Assembly: GCF_001679785.1 (NCBI RefSeq)
Contig: NZ_CP016289.1
Coordinates: 186,001 to 250,000 of the forward strand
Length of the DNA stretch: 64,000 nt
Reading direction: 5' to 3'
Source of the DNA: Rhizobium leguminosarum
GTDB taxonomy: Bacteria; Pseudomonadota; Alphaproteobacteria; Rhizobiales; Rhizobiaceae
A program made the position numbers and the translations under genes. How positions within the stretch are numbered: the stretch's first letter is position 1; each line of letters begins with the position of its first letter. Positions 51,977-60,345 of this stretch are shown piece after piece. The notes below the pieces were generated by a model that saw only the letters and a list, made by a program, of their open reading frames with translations, searched no databases and was not told the DNA's origin.

Positions 51977-52602
51977 TGACCATGAGCGATCAGACTATCG
52001 ATACGGCCGAAAAGCCTGAATTCTACCTGACGGAAGACCATCATCCTGAGAACAGCACCAATCTCGGCTTCTGGCTCTACCTGATGAGCGACTGCCTGAT
52101 CTTCGCGGTGCTGTTTGCGACGCACGGCGTGCTCGGCCGCAATTATGCCGCAGGCCCCTCGCCCGCCGATCTCTTCGATCTGCCGATCGTTGCCCTCAAC
52201 ACCTCGATGCTGCTGTTCTCCTCGATCACCTACGGCTTCGCGATGCTGCAGATGGAGCGGAACGCAAAGGCGGAAACGCTGTTCTGGCTTGGTGTGACCG
52301 GCTTGTTCGGCGCAGCCTTCATCGGGCTCGAACTCTACGAGTTCGTCCACCTGATCCACGAAGGCGCCGGGCCGACGCGCAGCGCCTTCCTCTCCTCCTT
52401 CTTCACCCTGGTCGGCACCCACGGCCTGCACGTCACCTTCGGCATCATCTGGCTGATCACCCTGATGGTGCAGGTGTCGATGCACGGGCTGATCGAGGCC
52501 AACCGCCGCCGCCTGATGTGCCTTTCGATGTTCTGGCACTTCCTCGACGTCGTCTGGATCGGCGTCTTTTCCTTCGTCTATCTGTTGGGAGTTCTCGGAT
52601 GA
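51976..52602 (+). CDS. cyoC: Cytochrome bo ubiquinol oxidase subunit III
   Basis: Membrane subunit of 208 residues, five hydrophobic segments, with typical NLGFWLYLMSDCLIFAVLFA and FTLVGTHGLHVTFGIIW. I chose the ATG at 51976, which overlaps the cyoB stop (TGATG); another in frame is at 51982. Its stop overlaps cyoD. Confidence 0.95.
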   Translation: MTMSDQTIDTAEKPEFYLTEDHHPENSTNLGFWLYLMSDCLIFAVLFATHGVLGRNYAAGPSPADLFDLPIVALNTSMLLFSSITYGFAMLQMERNAKAETLFWLGVTGLFGAAFIGLELYEFVHLIHEGAGPTRSAFLSSFFTLVGTHGLHVTFGIIWLITLMVQVSMHGLIEANRRRLMCLSMFWHFLDVVWIGVFSFVYLLGVLG

Positions 52603-53000
52603 GTTCGCAAGCACCTGCCCATGAGGATGCCCACGAGGCTCATCACGGCCACAGCCACGGCCATCAGGCCGGCCATGGCACGTTCCGCAGCTACATGACG
52701 GGCTTCGTGCTTTCCGTCATCCTGACTGCCATTCCCTTCTGGCTTGTCATGGCCGGCGTCTTCGCCAGCCCGGCGCTGACGGCGGTGCTGGTGATGGGCC
52801 TCGGGGCGATCCAGATCGTCGTCCATATGGTGTTCTTCCTGCACATGAATACCAGGAGCGAGGGCGGCTGGACGATCATGGCGCTGATCTTCACCCTCAT
52901 CATCGTCGCCATCGCGCTCTCCGGTTCGCTCTGGGTCATGCATCATCTCAACACCAACATGATGCCGATGAGCCCCGAGATGATGAAGAACATGCCGTGA
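52599..53000 (+). CDS. cyoD: Cytochrome bo ubiquinol oxidase subunit IV
   Basis: Small subunit of 133 residues with three membrane segments (YMTGFVLSVILTAIPFWLVM; QIVVHMVFFLHM; IIVAIALSGSLWVMHHL). The N-terminal tail is His-rich (HEAHHGHSHGHQAGHG), a possible metal-binding site. It overlaps cyoC by four bases at the start and the SURF1 gene by four at the end. Confidence 0.93.
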   Translation: MSSQAPAHEDAHEAHHGHSHGHQAGHGTFRSYMTGFVLSVILTAIPFWLVMAGVFASPALTAVLVMGLGAIQIVVHMVFFLHMNTRSEGGWTIMALIFTLIIVAIALSGSLWVMHHLNTNMMPMSPEMMKNMP

Positions 53001-53776
53001 CGGTCACGAAGAGGCGGCGGCAGCGTCACCCGCAGGCTCCCTCGGAAAAATCGGAAAGACGGCGTCATCGGGTAAAACGCGCGATCTTCGCCATTTGCCT
53101 GATGCTGCTTGCCGCGGCACTCGCGGCACTCGGCACCTGGCAGGTGCAGCGTCTGACCTGGAAACGCGACCTCATTGCCCGCGTCGACCAGCGTGTGCAC
53201 GCGGCACCCATGCCGGCCCCGACACTCGCCGACTGGAACAAGGTCAATGCCACCGATGACGAATATCGGCGGGTAACCGCAGTGGGGGTGCTGGCGAACG
53301 ACAAGGAAACGCTGGTCTATGCCTCGACCGCACTCGGTCCGGGTTACTGGGTGATGGCGCCGCTGACTCTTGCCGACGGTACATCAATCCTCATCAATCG
53401 CGGCTTCGTGCCGACCGACAGGCGCGATCCGGCCTCGCGCCGCGAGGAGCAACGATCCGGCCCGGTCGCGATCACCGGGCTGATGCGGATGACGGAGCCG
53501 AAGGGATCGCTGCTGCAATCCAATGACGTCGCGGCCGACCGCTGGTATTCGCGCGATGTCGCAGCAATCACGCAAAAGCGCGGCGTCAGTGCGGCCGCGC
53601 CCTATTTCATCGATGCCGATGCCACTGCCAACCCCGGAGGCCTGCCTGTCGGCGGCCTGACCGTCATCGATTTCCCCAACAACCATCTCCTCTACGCAAT
53701 CACCTGGTACGGGCTGGCGGCGATGGTGCTGGCATTGCTGGTCTTCGTTCTTCGCGGTGAGAAGGCTGCTGCATAA
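52997..53776 (+). CDS. SURF1-family assembly protein
   Basis: SURF1/Shy1 protein of 259 residues: an N-terminal membrane segment (AIFAICLMLLAAALAALGTW), family motif GTWQVQRLTWKRDLI, central ILINRGFVP and a C-terminal membrane segment (YAITWYGLAAMVLALLVFVL). It inserts haem into haem-copper oxidases and here serves CyoB. The GTG start overlaps the cyoD stop (GTGA). It ends 16 bases from the convergent histidine kinase. Confidence 0.92.
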   Translation: MTVTKRRRQRHPQAPSEKSERRRHRVKRAIFAICLMLLAAALAALGTWQVQRLTWKRDLIARVDQRVHAAPMPAPTLADWNKVNATDDEYRRVTAVGVLANDKETLVYASTALGPGYWVMAPLTLADGTSILINRGFVPTDRRDPASRREEQRSGPVAITGLMRMTEPKGSLLQSNDVAADRWYSRDVAAITQKRGVSAAAPYFIDADATANPGGLPVGGLTVIDFPNNHLLYAITWYGLAAMVLALLVFVLRGEKAAA

Positions 53777-53792
53777 TGCAGCAGTGATCCGC

Positions 53793-55721
53793 TTATGACG
53801 CGACGCGGCTGATCGCCTCGGCGAGCTGCGCCTGCGAGAACGGCTTGCCGAGACGGGGCAGATTGGCGATGCCGGTGCCTTCGGGGATCTCGGCGTAACC
53901 GGTTGCGAGGATGATCGGCATCTCAGGCCATTCGCTGCGGATCGCCTCGGCGAGCTGCGCGCCCGTCATGCGCGGCATGGCATGGTCGCAGATTACCAGG
54001 TCGACCTGTTGTTTGCGCAGGATGTCGAGCGCCTCGGGACCCGCCATCGCCTCGAACACGGTATGGCCGAGATCCTCCAGCATCAGCGTCGTATTCATCA
54101 GGACCAGACCATCGTCATCGACAGCGACGATGCGCAGCCGGCGCGGCGCATTTTCCTCCTGCTGCGGTCGGTCGGCAGTCGCGCCGGTCACCTGTTCCAT
54201 CATCGCGACCGGAAACCACAATTCGGCCGTCGTGCCTTCGCCGAGGCTGCTCTTCATCATAAGGCGGCCGCCGGACTGGGACGCAAGGCCCTGCACCATG
54301 GAAAGGCCGAGACCGGTGCCCTTGCCGACACCCTTGGTGGTGAAGAACGGCGTGACTGCCTGCTCCAGCGTCTTGGCATCCATGCCCTCGCCTTCGTCGA
54401 TCACCGCGATGCGGACATAGCGGCCGGGCGACAGCGGACCCTTGCCTGATGGCAGCGACTCTTCGGATGCGCGAAGCATGATCCGGCCGCCTGATGGCAT
54501 GGCGTCGCGGGCGTTGACGACGAGGTTCAGGATTGCCATCTCCAGCTGGTTCGGATCGGTCAGGATCGTCGGCAGCCTGATGGGGAAAGAGGTCTCGATC
54601 ACGGTGAGCGGGCCGAGCGAACGGCTCAGCATATCCATCATGCCGCGGACCAGGCCGGAGACGTCGATCGGCTCCATATGCAGTTCTTGCCGGCGGGAAA
54701 ACGCTAGCATGCGCTGCGTCAAGGCGGCGCCACGCTGGGCGCCCTGCATGGCATTATCGACCAGTGATGTCAGCGAGAGATCCTGCGGCATGCGTTTCTT
54801 GAGAATTTCGAGACTGCCGAGCACAGCCATCAGCAGATTGTTGAAATCATGGGCGATGCCACCGGTCAATTGACCGATCGCCTCCATCTTCTGCGACTGG
54901 AAGAGTTCTTCGCGAGCCTGCTCCAGTGCCCGCTGGGTCTCCATCTTCTCGGTGATATCGCGGGTGATCTTCGCGAAACCGAGCACATCGCCTTCGTCGT
55001 CGCGGATGACGTCGATGACGACGCTGGCCCAGAAACGGGTGCCGTCCTTGCGGACGCGCCAGCCTTCCCTCTCGAACCGGCCCTCGGCGCGCGCAATGCC
55101 GAGCGCCATCTGCGGCACGCCGGCTTCGCGGTCCTCGGGGGTATAGAAGGTCGAGAAATGCCTGCCGATGATTTCTTGCGGCCGATAGCCCTTGATACGC
55201 TCGGCGCCAAAATTCCAACTGCTGACATTGCCTTCGGGATCGAGCATGTAGATCGCATAATCCGAGACGCCCTGGACGAGCCGGCGGAACTGTTCCTCGC
55301 TCTGGCGGATCGCCTTTTCGGCCGCCCTGCGTTCGGTCAGGTCGCGGGTGATCTTGGCATAGCCGATAAGCTCGCCGGAGGGTCGGCGGATCGGATCGAT
55401 GATCACATGCGCCCAGAAGCGGCTGCCATCCTTGCGGCGGCGCCAGCCTTCTCCCTCAAACCGGCCATGCTTCTCCGCCGTGGCCAGCGCGCGCACCGGC
55501 ACTCCCGCGGCGCGATCCTCTTCCAGATAGAAACGGGAAAAATGCTCGCCAAGAATTTCGGAAGGCTTGTAACCCTTGAAGCGCTGGGCGCCGGTATTCC
55601 AGCTGGTGACGATGCCTTCGGGGCTCAGCATATAGATGGCGTAGTCGGTGATGGCATCGACCAGAAGGCGAAAGCGTCCCTCTTCGTCAAGAGACGTATC
55701 ATGTCGATTCAACGCTTCCAT
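53793..55721 (-). CDS. Hybrid histidine kinase with two PAS domains
   Basis: Soluble hybrid kinase of 642 residues. Two PAS-PAC units (about 10-130 and 135-255) are closely alike (DYAIYML-PEG, FW-VIID-IR, KITRD), so they came from internal duplication. The HisKA H-box is GGIAHDFNNLL, followed by HATPase boxes (NLVVNARDAMP, IDEGEGMDAKT, GKGTGLGLSMV) and a C-terminal receiver domain with AVDDDGLVLM, and the phosphorylated Asp in LVICDHAMPRMTG. There is no membrane segment. The receiver suggests a phosphorelay or partner elsewhere. No adjacent regulator gene. Confidence 0.93.
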   Translation of the reverse strand: MEALNRHDTSLDEEGRFRLLVDAITDYAIYMLSPEGIVTSWNTGAQRFKGYKPSEILGEHFSRFYLEEDRAAGVPVRALATAEKHGRFEGEGWRRRKDGSRFWAHVIIDPIRRPSGELIGYAKITRDLTERRAAEKAIRQSEEQFRRLVQGVSDYAIYMLDPEGNVSSWNFGAERIKGYRPQEIIGRHFSTFYTPEDREAGVPQMALGIARAEGRFEREGWRVRKDGTRFWASVVIDVIRDDEGDVLGFAKITRDITEKMETQRALEQAREELFQSQKMEAIGQLTGGIAHDFNNLLMAVLGSLEILKKRMPQDLSLTSLVDNAMQGAQRGAALTQRMLAFSRRQELHMEPIDVSGLVRGMMDMLSRSLGPLTVIETSFPIRLPTILTDPNQLEMAILNLVVNARDAMPSGGRIMLRASEESLPSGKGPLSPGRYVRIAVIDEGEGMDAKTLEQAVTPFFTTKGVGKGTGLGLSMVQGLASQSGGRLMMKSSLGEGTTAELWFPVAMMEQVTGATADRPQQEENAPRRLRIVAVDDDGLVLMNTTLMLEDLGHTVFEAMAGPEALDILRKQQVDLVICDHAMPRMTGAQLAEAIRSEWPEMPIILATGYAEIPEGTGIANLPRLGKPFSQAQLAEAISRVAS

Positions 55722-55793
55722 CGGCCCCTCTGAGTCACCAGCGCTTTATAACGCCGCGGCGGATGGATGGTTCCGAGAAACAGCCTCAAATTT

Positions 55794-57200
55794 TCAGACG
55801 GCCTTGACCTGCGGGTAGAACCTCTCGCCGACACGCTCAGCAGCGGCATAGGCCTGCGAGACGATCTCCGGCACGAGATCGATATCGGGCAGGCTGCCGA
55901 GGCCGAGCGGGCCAACGGCAAAGAGCCCGGCGACCGTCGAACCGTCCTCTAGGAAGGGCTCGCCGCGCGCATTGACCGCCAGGCCAAGCGAGAGCTCGTC
56001 CGGCATGGCAAGCCCGGCGGAAAGCAGGCTCTGCATCAGCGGCGCTGAAAGATCAGGCGCCTGACAGCGGCAATCGATGATGCGCTCGGCATGGATGATC
56101 TCCTCGGCAGCGGAACCGGCCGGCGTGAAGAACAGGCCGCTCAAGCCCCGGCGGCCAGCCCGACCACGGCGCAGCACCGTACGGCCTTCGGCGAGCTCGC
56201 GTTTCAGCCGCAGGTGCATGGCCTCCGGCAGGCGGTTGCGATGGCTGTCGTAGATTGCTCTGAGGTGGCGGTTGAACTGATGCTTGTCGCGGGCCGGCAG
56301 CGAGCGCCAAAGCGAGCGGGCATGTTTTCTGAGGCCGTTCATCACCGATTGCCAGCTTCGCCCTGCTTCCTCCGCCTCGCGGCAGGCTTCACGGATAAAG
56401 CGCACGATCTCCGGCAGGCTCTGCGGCAGCGTTTCGGCCGGGAACACCGGATCGGCGGAATTCGGCGTATGACTCTGGGGCAGGAAGCCGCGCCTTGAAA
56501 TGATCGTCACCTGGCCCGCGTAACCGGAATCGCGTAGCTGCAGCAGCTGGTCGACGACGCGGATGCCGCTGCCGAGCAGCACCGCATGCGGCCGCGCGAC
56601 GAGGCGCTGGGCCCTGACCGGGGAAGCCTCCTCACCGCCGGCATCCGGCACCGTCAGGCCGTAGCCAGTGGCGAGGATGACGGTATCGAACAGCGGATTG
56701 GCGGGATTGGCGCTTTCGAGCAGGAAGCGGTTGCCGTGGCTCCTGCGGATCGCCACAACAGGATCGTTGCAGACCTGGACCGTGATGTCCCTGCGCGCGG
56801 CGAGTGCTTCCGAAAAGCGCTGGTAGACATAATCGCTGAAGATCTCCTTCGGCACGAAGATCTGCCGGAATCCGGGAATGGCGGCCGGTACGGCGGCGCG
56901 GAAGGCGGCGTTGCTGCAGAGCCAATCGTTGAAATCGTCGTTGTCGCCGACCGAGACCGAGAGATCGCGGACGCGGGTGTTGAGGATCGTCGAGGAGTGG
57001 GCCGAGGCCAGCGCCTGCCCGCCACTGACCGACGAATTCGGATCGAACAGCTGCAGGTGGAAGGGCGTGCGCACCGTCTTCATCAGCGCGATGGCCGTCA
57101 TCATGCCGGAAAAACCGCGCCCGACGATCGCAATGCGCGGCACGGCTGATATCTGCGCCGCGGCATTGGCTCTCGCGGAAAAAAGTCCCTGAACCGTCAT
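55794..57200 (-). CDS. FAD/NAD(P)-binding protein (HI0933/YdhS-like)
   Basis: Flavoprotein of 468 residues. N-terminal FAD motif IAIVGRGFSGMMTAIALMKT, a middle NAD(P)-type motif AVLLGSGIRVVDQLLQLRDS, and a C-terminal ATVAGLFAVGPLGLGSLPDID. It belongs to the FAD_NAD_binding-9 group found with peptide or siderophore biosynthesis. The substrate is unknown. Its upstream gap of about 350 bases has a weak inverted repeat and no gene. Confidence 0.85.
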   Translation of the reverse strand: MTVQGLFSARANAAAQISAVPRIAIVGRGFSGMMTAIALMKTVRTPFHLQLFDPNSSVSGGQALASAHSSTILNTRVRDLSVSVGDNDDFNDWLCSNAAFRAAVPAAIPGFRQIFVPKEIFSDYVYQRFSEALAARRDITVQVCNDPVVAIRRSHGNRFLLESANPANPLFDTVILATGYGLTVPDAGGEEASPVRAQRLVARPHAVLLGSGIRVVDQLLQLRDSGYAGQVTIISRRGFLPQSHTPNSADPVFPAETLPQSLPEIVRFIREACREAEEAGRSWQSVMNGLRKHARSLWRSLPARDKHQFNRHLRAIYDSHRNRLPEAMHLRLKRELAEGRTVLRRGRAGRRGLSGLFFTPAGSAAEEIIHAERIIDCRCQAPDLSAPLMQSLLSAGLAMPDELSLGLAVNARGEPFLEDGSTVAGLFAVGPLGLGSLPDIDLVPEIVSQAYAAAERVGERFYPQVKAV

Positions 57201-57551
57201 CGCAACTCCTTTGCGGCTTCATCCGCACCATGGGTCGATCGAGGTTTCAACGCATAAAACAGCGGTTCACGCGTTGATGAGGGTCATGCGGCCATTCAAA
57301 ACACCTGCCGCGGCATCGGGTCCGAACCAGCGGTCCCGCAAGAGAACTAAGGGAGCAATCACGCTCGTCCATAGTCTATCAAACTGGTAGTGTATGAAAG
57401 CGCTAAATGGCGCAGGTGGCAAGAGGTTTGTTGCCACATCTTTTCAAGTTATTGAAATATAATACAATTTAGAAGTGTTCTCTGGAAATGTGGCCGGGTT
57501 TTGGATCCCGAACTGCGAATTGATCTCAAAAATGTCAGGTCGGCAGCGACC
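57201..57551. other. Noncoding region upstream of the FAD/NAD(P) gene
   Basis: No gene. A short imperfect palindrome, CTATC-AAACT-GGTAG at 57376-57390, could be an operator, but it is weak. The part near 57450 is AT-rich. It holds the promoter of the FAD/NAD(P) protein gene. Confidence 0.4.
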
Positions 57552-58169
57552 TCAGCTGCCCTCGCCCGGATATTGTTTTGCCTTCAGCAGACCTGCCAGA
57601 TGCACCGTGTTGCGCGCCAGCATGTCGACGGCTTTGGTCACAATCTTCGGCACCTTGTCGAGATCGACGAAATTGGTGGAACCCATTGCCTCGCCGACCC
57701 AATAGGCGACCGCATTGGCCGGAATGGTGAAGCCGACGTCGTTCAGTGCCTGGAAGAGCTCGGCCGACACATGGTGGGCGCCGTCCTCATTGCCGACGAC
57801 GGCAACGGCAGCGACCCTGCCATAGGAGACCATGCGGCCCTCATCGTCGGTCTCCTCAAGGAAGGCGTCCATGCGCTCCAGCGCCCGCTTGCAGACACTG
57901 GATGGCTGACCGAGCCAGATCGGCGTCGCCATCAGCAGGATATCGGCGTCCAGCACCTTGGCGCGAATATCGGGCCAGTCATCGTCGGCGCCTTCGTCGG
58001 AGGTGACGCCGGGCTTGACGTTGAAATCGGCCAGCCGGACCACCTCGGTCACGACGCCGTGTGCGGACATCGCCTTGTCGATCAGTCCGATCATCCGGTC
58101 GGTTGAGGACGCGTCCTTGGCGTCGCTGGTCTTCAGCGTGGCGTTGAGGGCGAGAGCTTTCAGAGGCAT
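57552..58169 (-). CDS. NAD(P)H-dependent FMN reductase (flavodoxin-like)
   Basis: Flavodoxin-fold reductase of 205 residues. N-terminus KALALNATLK, FMN-binding ILLMATPIWLGQPSSVCK, AAVAVVGNEDGAHH and PANAVAYWVGEAM. CGGAGAG supports the ATG at 58169. Such proteins reduce FMN or quinones with NAD(P)H. It is divergent from the ABC exporter pair. Confidence 0.88.
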   Translation of the reverse strand: MPLKALALNATLKTSDAKDASSTDRMIGLIDKAMSAHGVVTEVVRLADFNVKPGVTSDEGADDDWPDIRAKVLDADILLMATPIWLGQPSSVCKRALERMDAFLEETDDEGRMVSYGRVAAVAVVGNEDGAHHVSAELFQALNDVGFTIPANAVAYWVGEAMGSTNFVDLDKVPKIVTKAVDMLARNTVHLAGLLKAKQYPGEGS

Positions 58170-58399
58170 GGGTCTCTCCGGCACCGGTCGGCAGTTGGCA
58201 TTTGCCTGCTGCAACCTGTTCGCGCCCAGATTGTTCCCGCCCGGACGCGAGGAGACCTCACGTAAAAATAACCAACTGGTGAATTCTTTACTTGAACCCC
58301 CAAATGGAATCGGCAAAAGTGAAGGTGCTATCAATCCCTTCATGGATTTGCCGTCTTTTCGGGCCAGCGTCCGACCACACATCTATTGGAAAAAATACC

Positions 58400-60253
58400 G
58401 TGAGCAGCGATGCGTTAATACGCGGGACGAAGCCTTCGGCTTCGATGGCGCTTGCAACTGCGGCAGGCTGGGGCCGAGGTCTCTTCACCTTGGTGCGTAT
58501 CACCATGATGGCCTTCCGCCACCCCTGGCAATCCGGCTTTGCGATGGGCGCCACGCTTGTGGCCTCCACCTTCCAGCTGATGATCCCGCGCCTTCTCGGC
58601 CAGGCGGTCGACCACACGCAAATGGCGATGAGCGGCGGTGCGGCGGGACAGGCGGCGCAGAACGCGCTTCTGACCACAGCGTTGCTGCTGCTCGGCGCCA
58701 GCGTGCTGCGCGGCCTCTTTACCATGGTTCAGAACTATTACAGCGAAGCCGTCGGCCATCACATCGGCTACGAATTGCGGCTGGCCTGCTACGAAAAGAT
58801 CCAGCGGCTCTCTTTCAGCTTTCATGACACCGTGCATTCCGGCGACCTGATCACCGTCGGCCTGCTCGATCTCGAAGGCGTGCGCATGTATTTTTCCACA
58901 GCACTGGTCCGGATGATCCTGCTGTCGATCCTGATCGGCATCGGCGCCTATATGCTGCTGTCGACCGATATCGTGCTCGGTCTCCTGGCGCTGAGTTTCG
59001 TGCCCTTCGTCGGCTGGCGCTCGTCGGTGACGCAGCTCAGGCTGCGCGCCACCTGGCTCGACCTGCAGGAGCGGCTTTCGGTGCTGACCCGCATCATGGA
59101 GGAAAATCTCGGCGGTATCCGCGTCGTGCGCGCCTTTGCCGCCCACGAACACGAGATTTCGAAATTCGAGGCGGCGTCGAAGAGCGCGCTCGCGCTCGCC
59201 CATCAGCGCGTCGGCATCCGTGTTACCAACACCAGCGCCATGACCTTCTCCTTCTTCGCGGCGATGGGCCTGGTGCTCTGGGTCGGCGGCGGCAAGGTGA
59301 TGTCGGGCGAAATCACCGTCGGCACGCTGGCCTCGTTCCTGACCTTCATGACCATCCTGCAGATGCCGGTGCGCCAGCTCGGCCTCATGGTCAATGCCTT
59401 TGCCCGCGCCTCCACCTGCGGCTCGCGCCTCTTCGCCCTTCTCGACCTCGACATCGCGATCAAGGATGCGCCGGATGCCAAGCAATTGGCGGTGACGGAC
59501 GGCGTGCTGCGCTTCGAAAATGTCAGCTTCGCCTATCCGGGTTCCGAAAAGCGCACCGTGCTCGACAATGTATCCTTCGAAGCCAGGCGCGGCCAGACGA
59601 TCGGCATCGTCGGGCCTCCCGGCAGCGGCAAGTCGACGATTGCCCACCTCATTCCGCGCTTCTACGACGTCAGCGGCGGCAAGATCACGATCGACGGCCA
59701 GGACATCCGCAAGGCGACGCTGCAATCGCTGCGCCGGGCGGTTGCCGTCGTGCAGCAGGATTCGTTCCTGTTCACGACGACGATCGAGAACAATATCGCC
59801 TATGGCGACCCGTGGGCGAAGGAAGGCCGGATCGAACGCGCCAGCGAAAGCGCCCAGCTGCACAATTACGTGCTCGGCCTGCCCACAGGTTACGGCACCG
59901 TCGTCGGCGAGCGCGGCGTTTCGCTGTCCGGCGGCCAGCGCCAGCGTCTTTCGATCGCCCGTGCGCTGATGCTGAAACCGGCGGTGATGGTGTTCGACGA
60001 TTCGACGGCGGCAATCGACGCCGCCACCGAACAGCGCATCCGCGGCGCCATGCGCCGCTATGCCGCCGACCGCGTGACGATCATCGTCGCCCACCGCCTG
60101 AGCTCGCTGATGCATGCCGACCAGATCCTGTTCGTCGAAGACGGCCGGATCGTCGAGCGCGGAACGCATGAGGCGCTGCTATCGCTCGGCGGGCGCTACA
60201 AGGCGCTCTACGACCTGCAGGTGCGACCGGGCGACGAGGTCTTGAGCGCCTAG
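58400..60253 (+). CDS. ABC exporter subunit A (degenerate catalytic Asp)
   Basis: Half-transporter of about 617 residues: membrane domain of about 330 residues and an ATPase with Walker A GPPGSGKST, Q-loop VQQDSFLFTTT, canonical signature LSGGQRQR and H-loop His in VAHRLSS. Walker B reads VMVFDDSTAAID: the catalytic Glu is Asp, as in the non-hydrolysing site of heterodimeric exporters. The start is uncertain: GTG 58400, ATG 58304 or ATG 58448 are all in frame. The next gene is 92 bases downstream by the preferred start, and the two form one transporter. Confidence 0.9.
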   Translation: MSSDALIRGTKPSASMALATAAGWGRGLFTLVRITMMAFRHPWQSGFAMGATLVASTFQLMIPRLLGQAVDHTQMAMSGGAAGQAAQNALLTTALLLLGASVLRGLFTMVQNYYSEAVGHHIGYELRLACYEKIQRLSFSFHDTVHSGDLITVGLLDLEGVRMYFSTALVRMILLSILIGIGAYMLLSTDIVLGLLALSFVPFVGWRSSVTQLRLRATWLDLQERLSVLTRIMEENLGGIRVVRAFAAHEHEISKFEAASKSALALAHQRVGIRVTNTSAMTFSFFAAMGLVLWVGGGKVMSGEITVGTLASFLTFMTILQMPVRQLGLMVNAFARASTCGSRLFALLDLDIAIKDAPDAKQLAVTDGVLRFENVSFAYPGSEKRTVLDNVSFEARRGQTIGIVGPPGSGKSTIAHLIPRFYDVSGGKITIDGQDIRKATLQSLRRAVAVVQQDSFLFTTTIENNIAYGDPWAKEGRIERASESAQLHNYVLGLPTGYGTVVGERGVSLSGGQRQRLSIARALMLKPAVMVFDDSTAAIDAATEQRIRGAMRRYAADRVTIIVAHRLSSLMHADQILFVEDGRIVERGTHEALLSLGGRYKALYDLQVRPGDEVLSA

Positions 60254-60345
60254 CAATGAATTCCCTTCTTCTGCCCACCGGGGAGGAGAGCGGACAAGCA
60301 ATGACTATGCAGGCCACCGGACGTGATGGCCGCGGGAGGAATGGC

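Noticed and set aside
58415..60169. 584-codon open frame on the minus strand opposite an ABC exporter gene
   Set aside because: Antisense shadow of a gene with all ABC motifs; rich in His, Arg and Gln with no fold signal.
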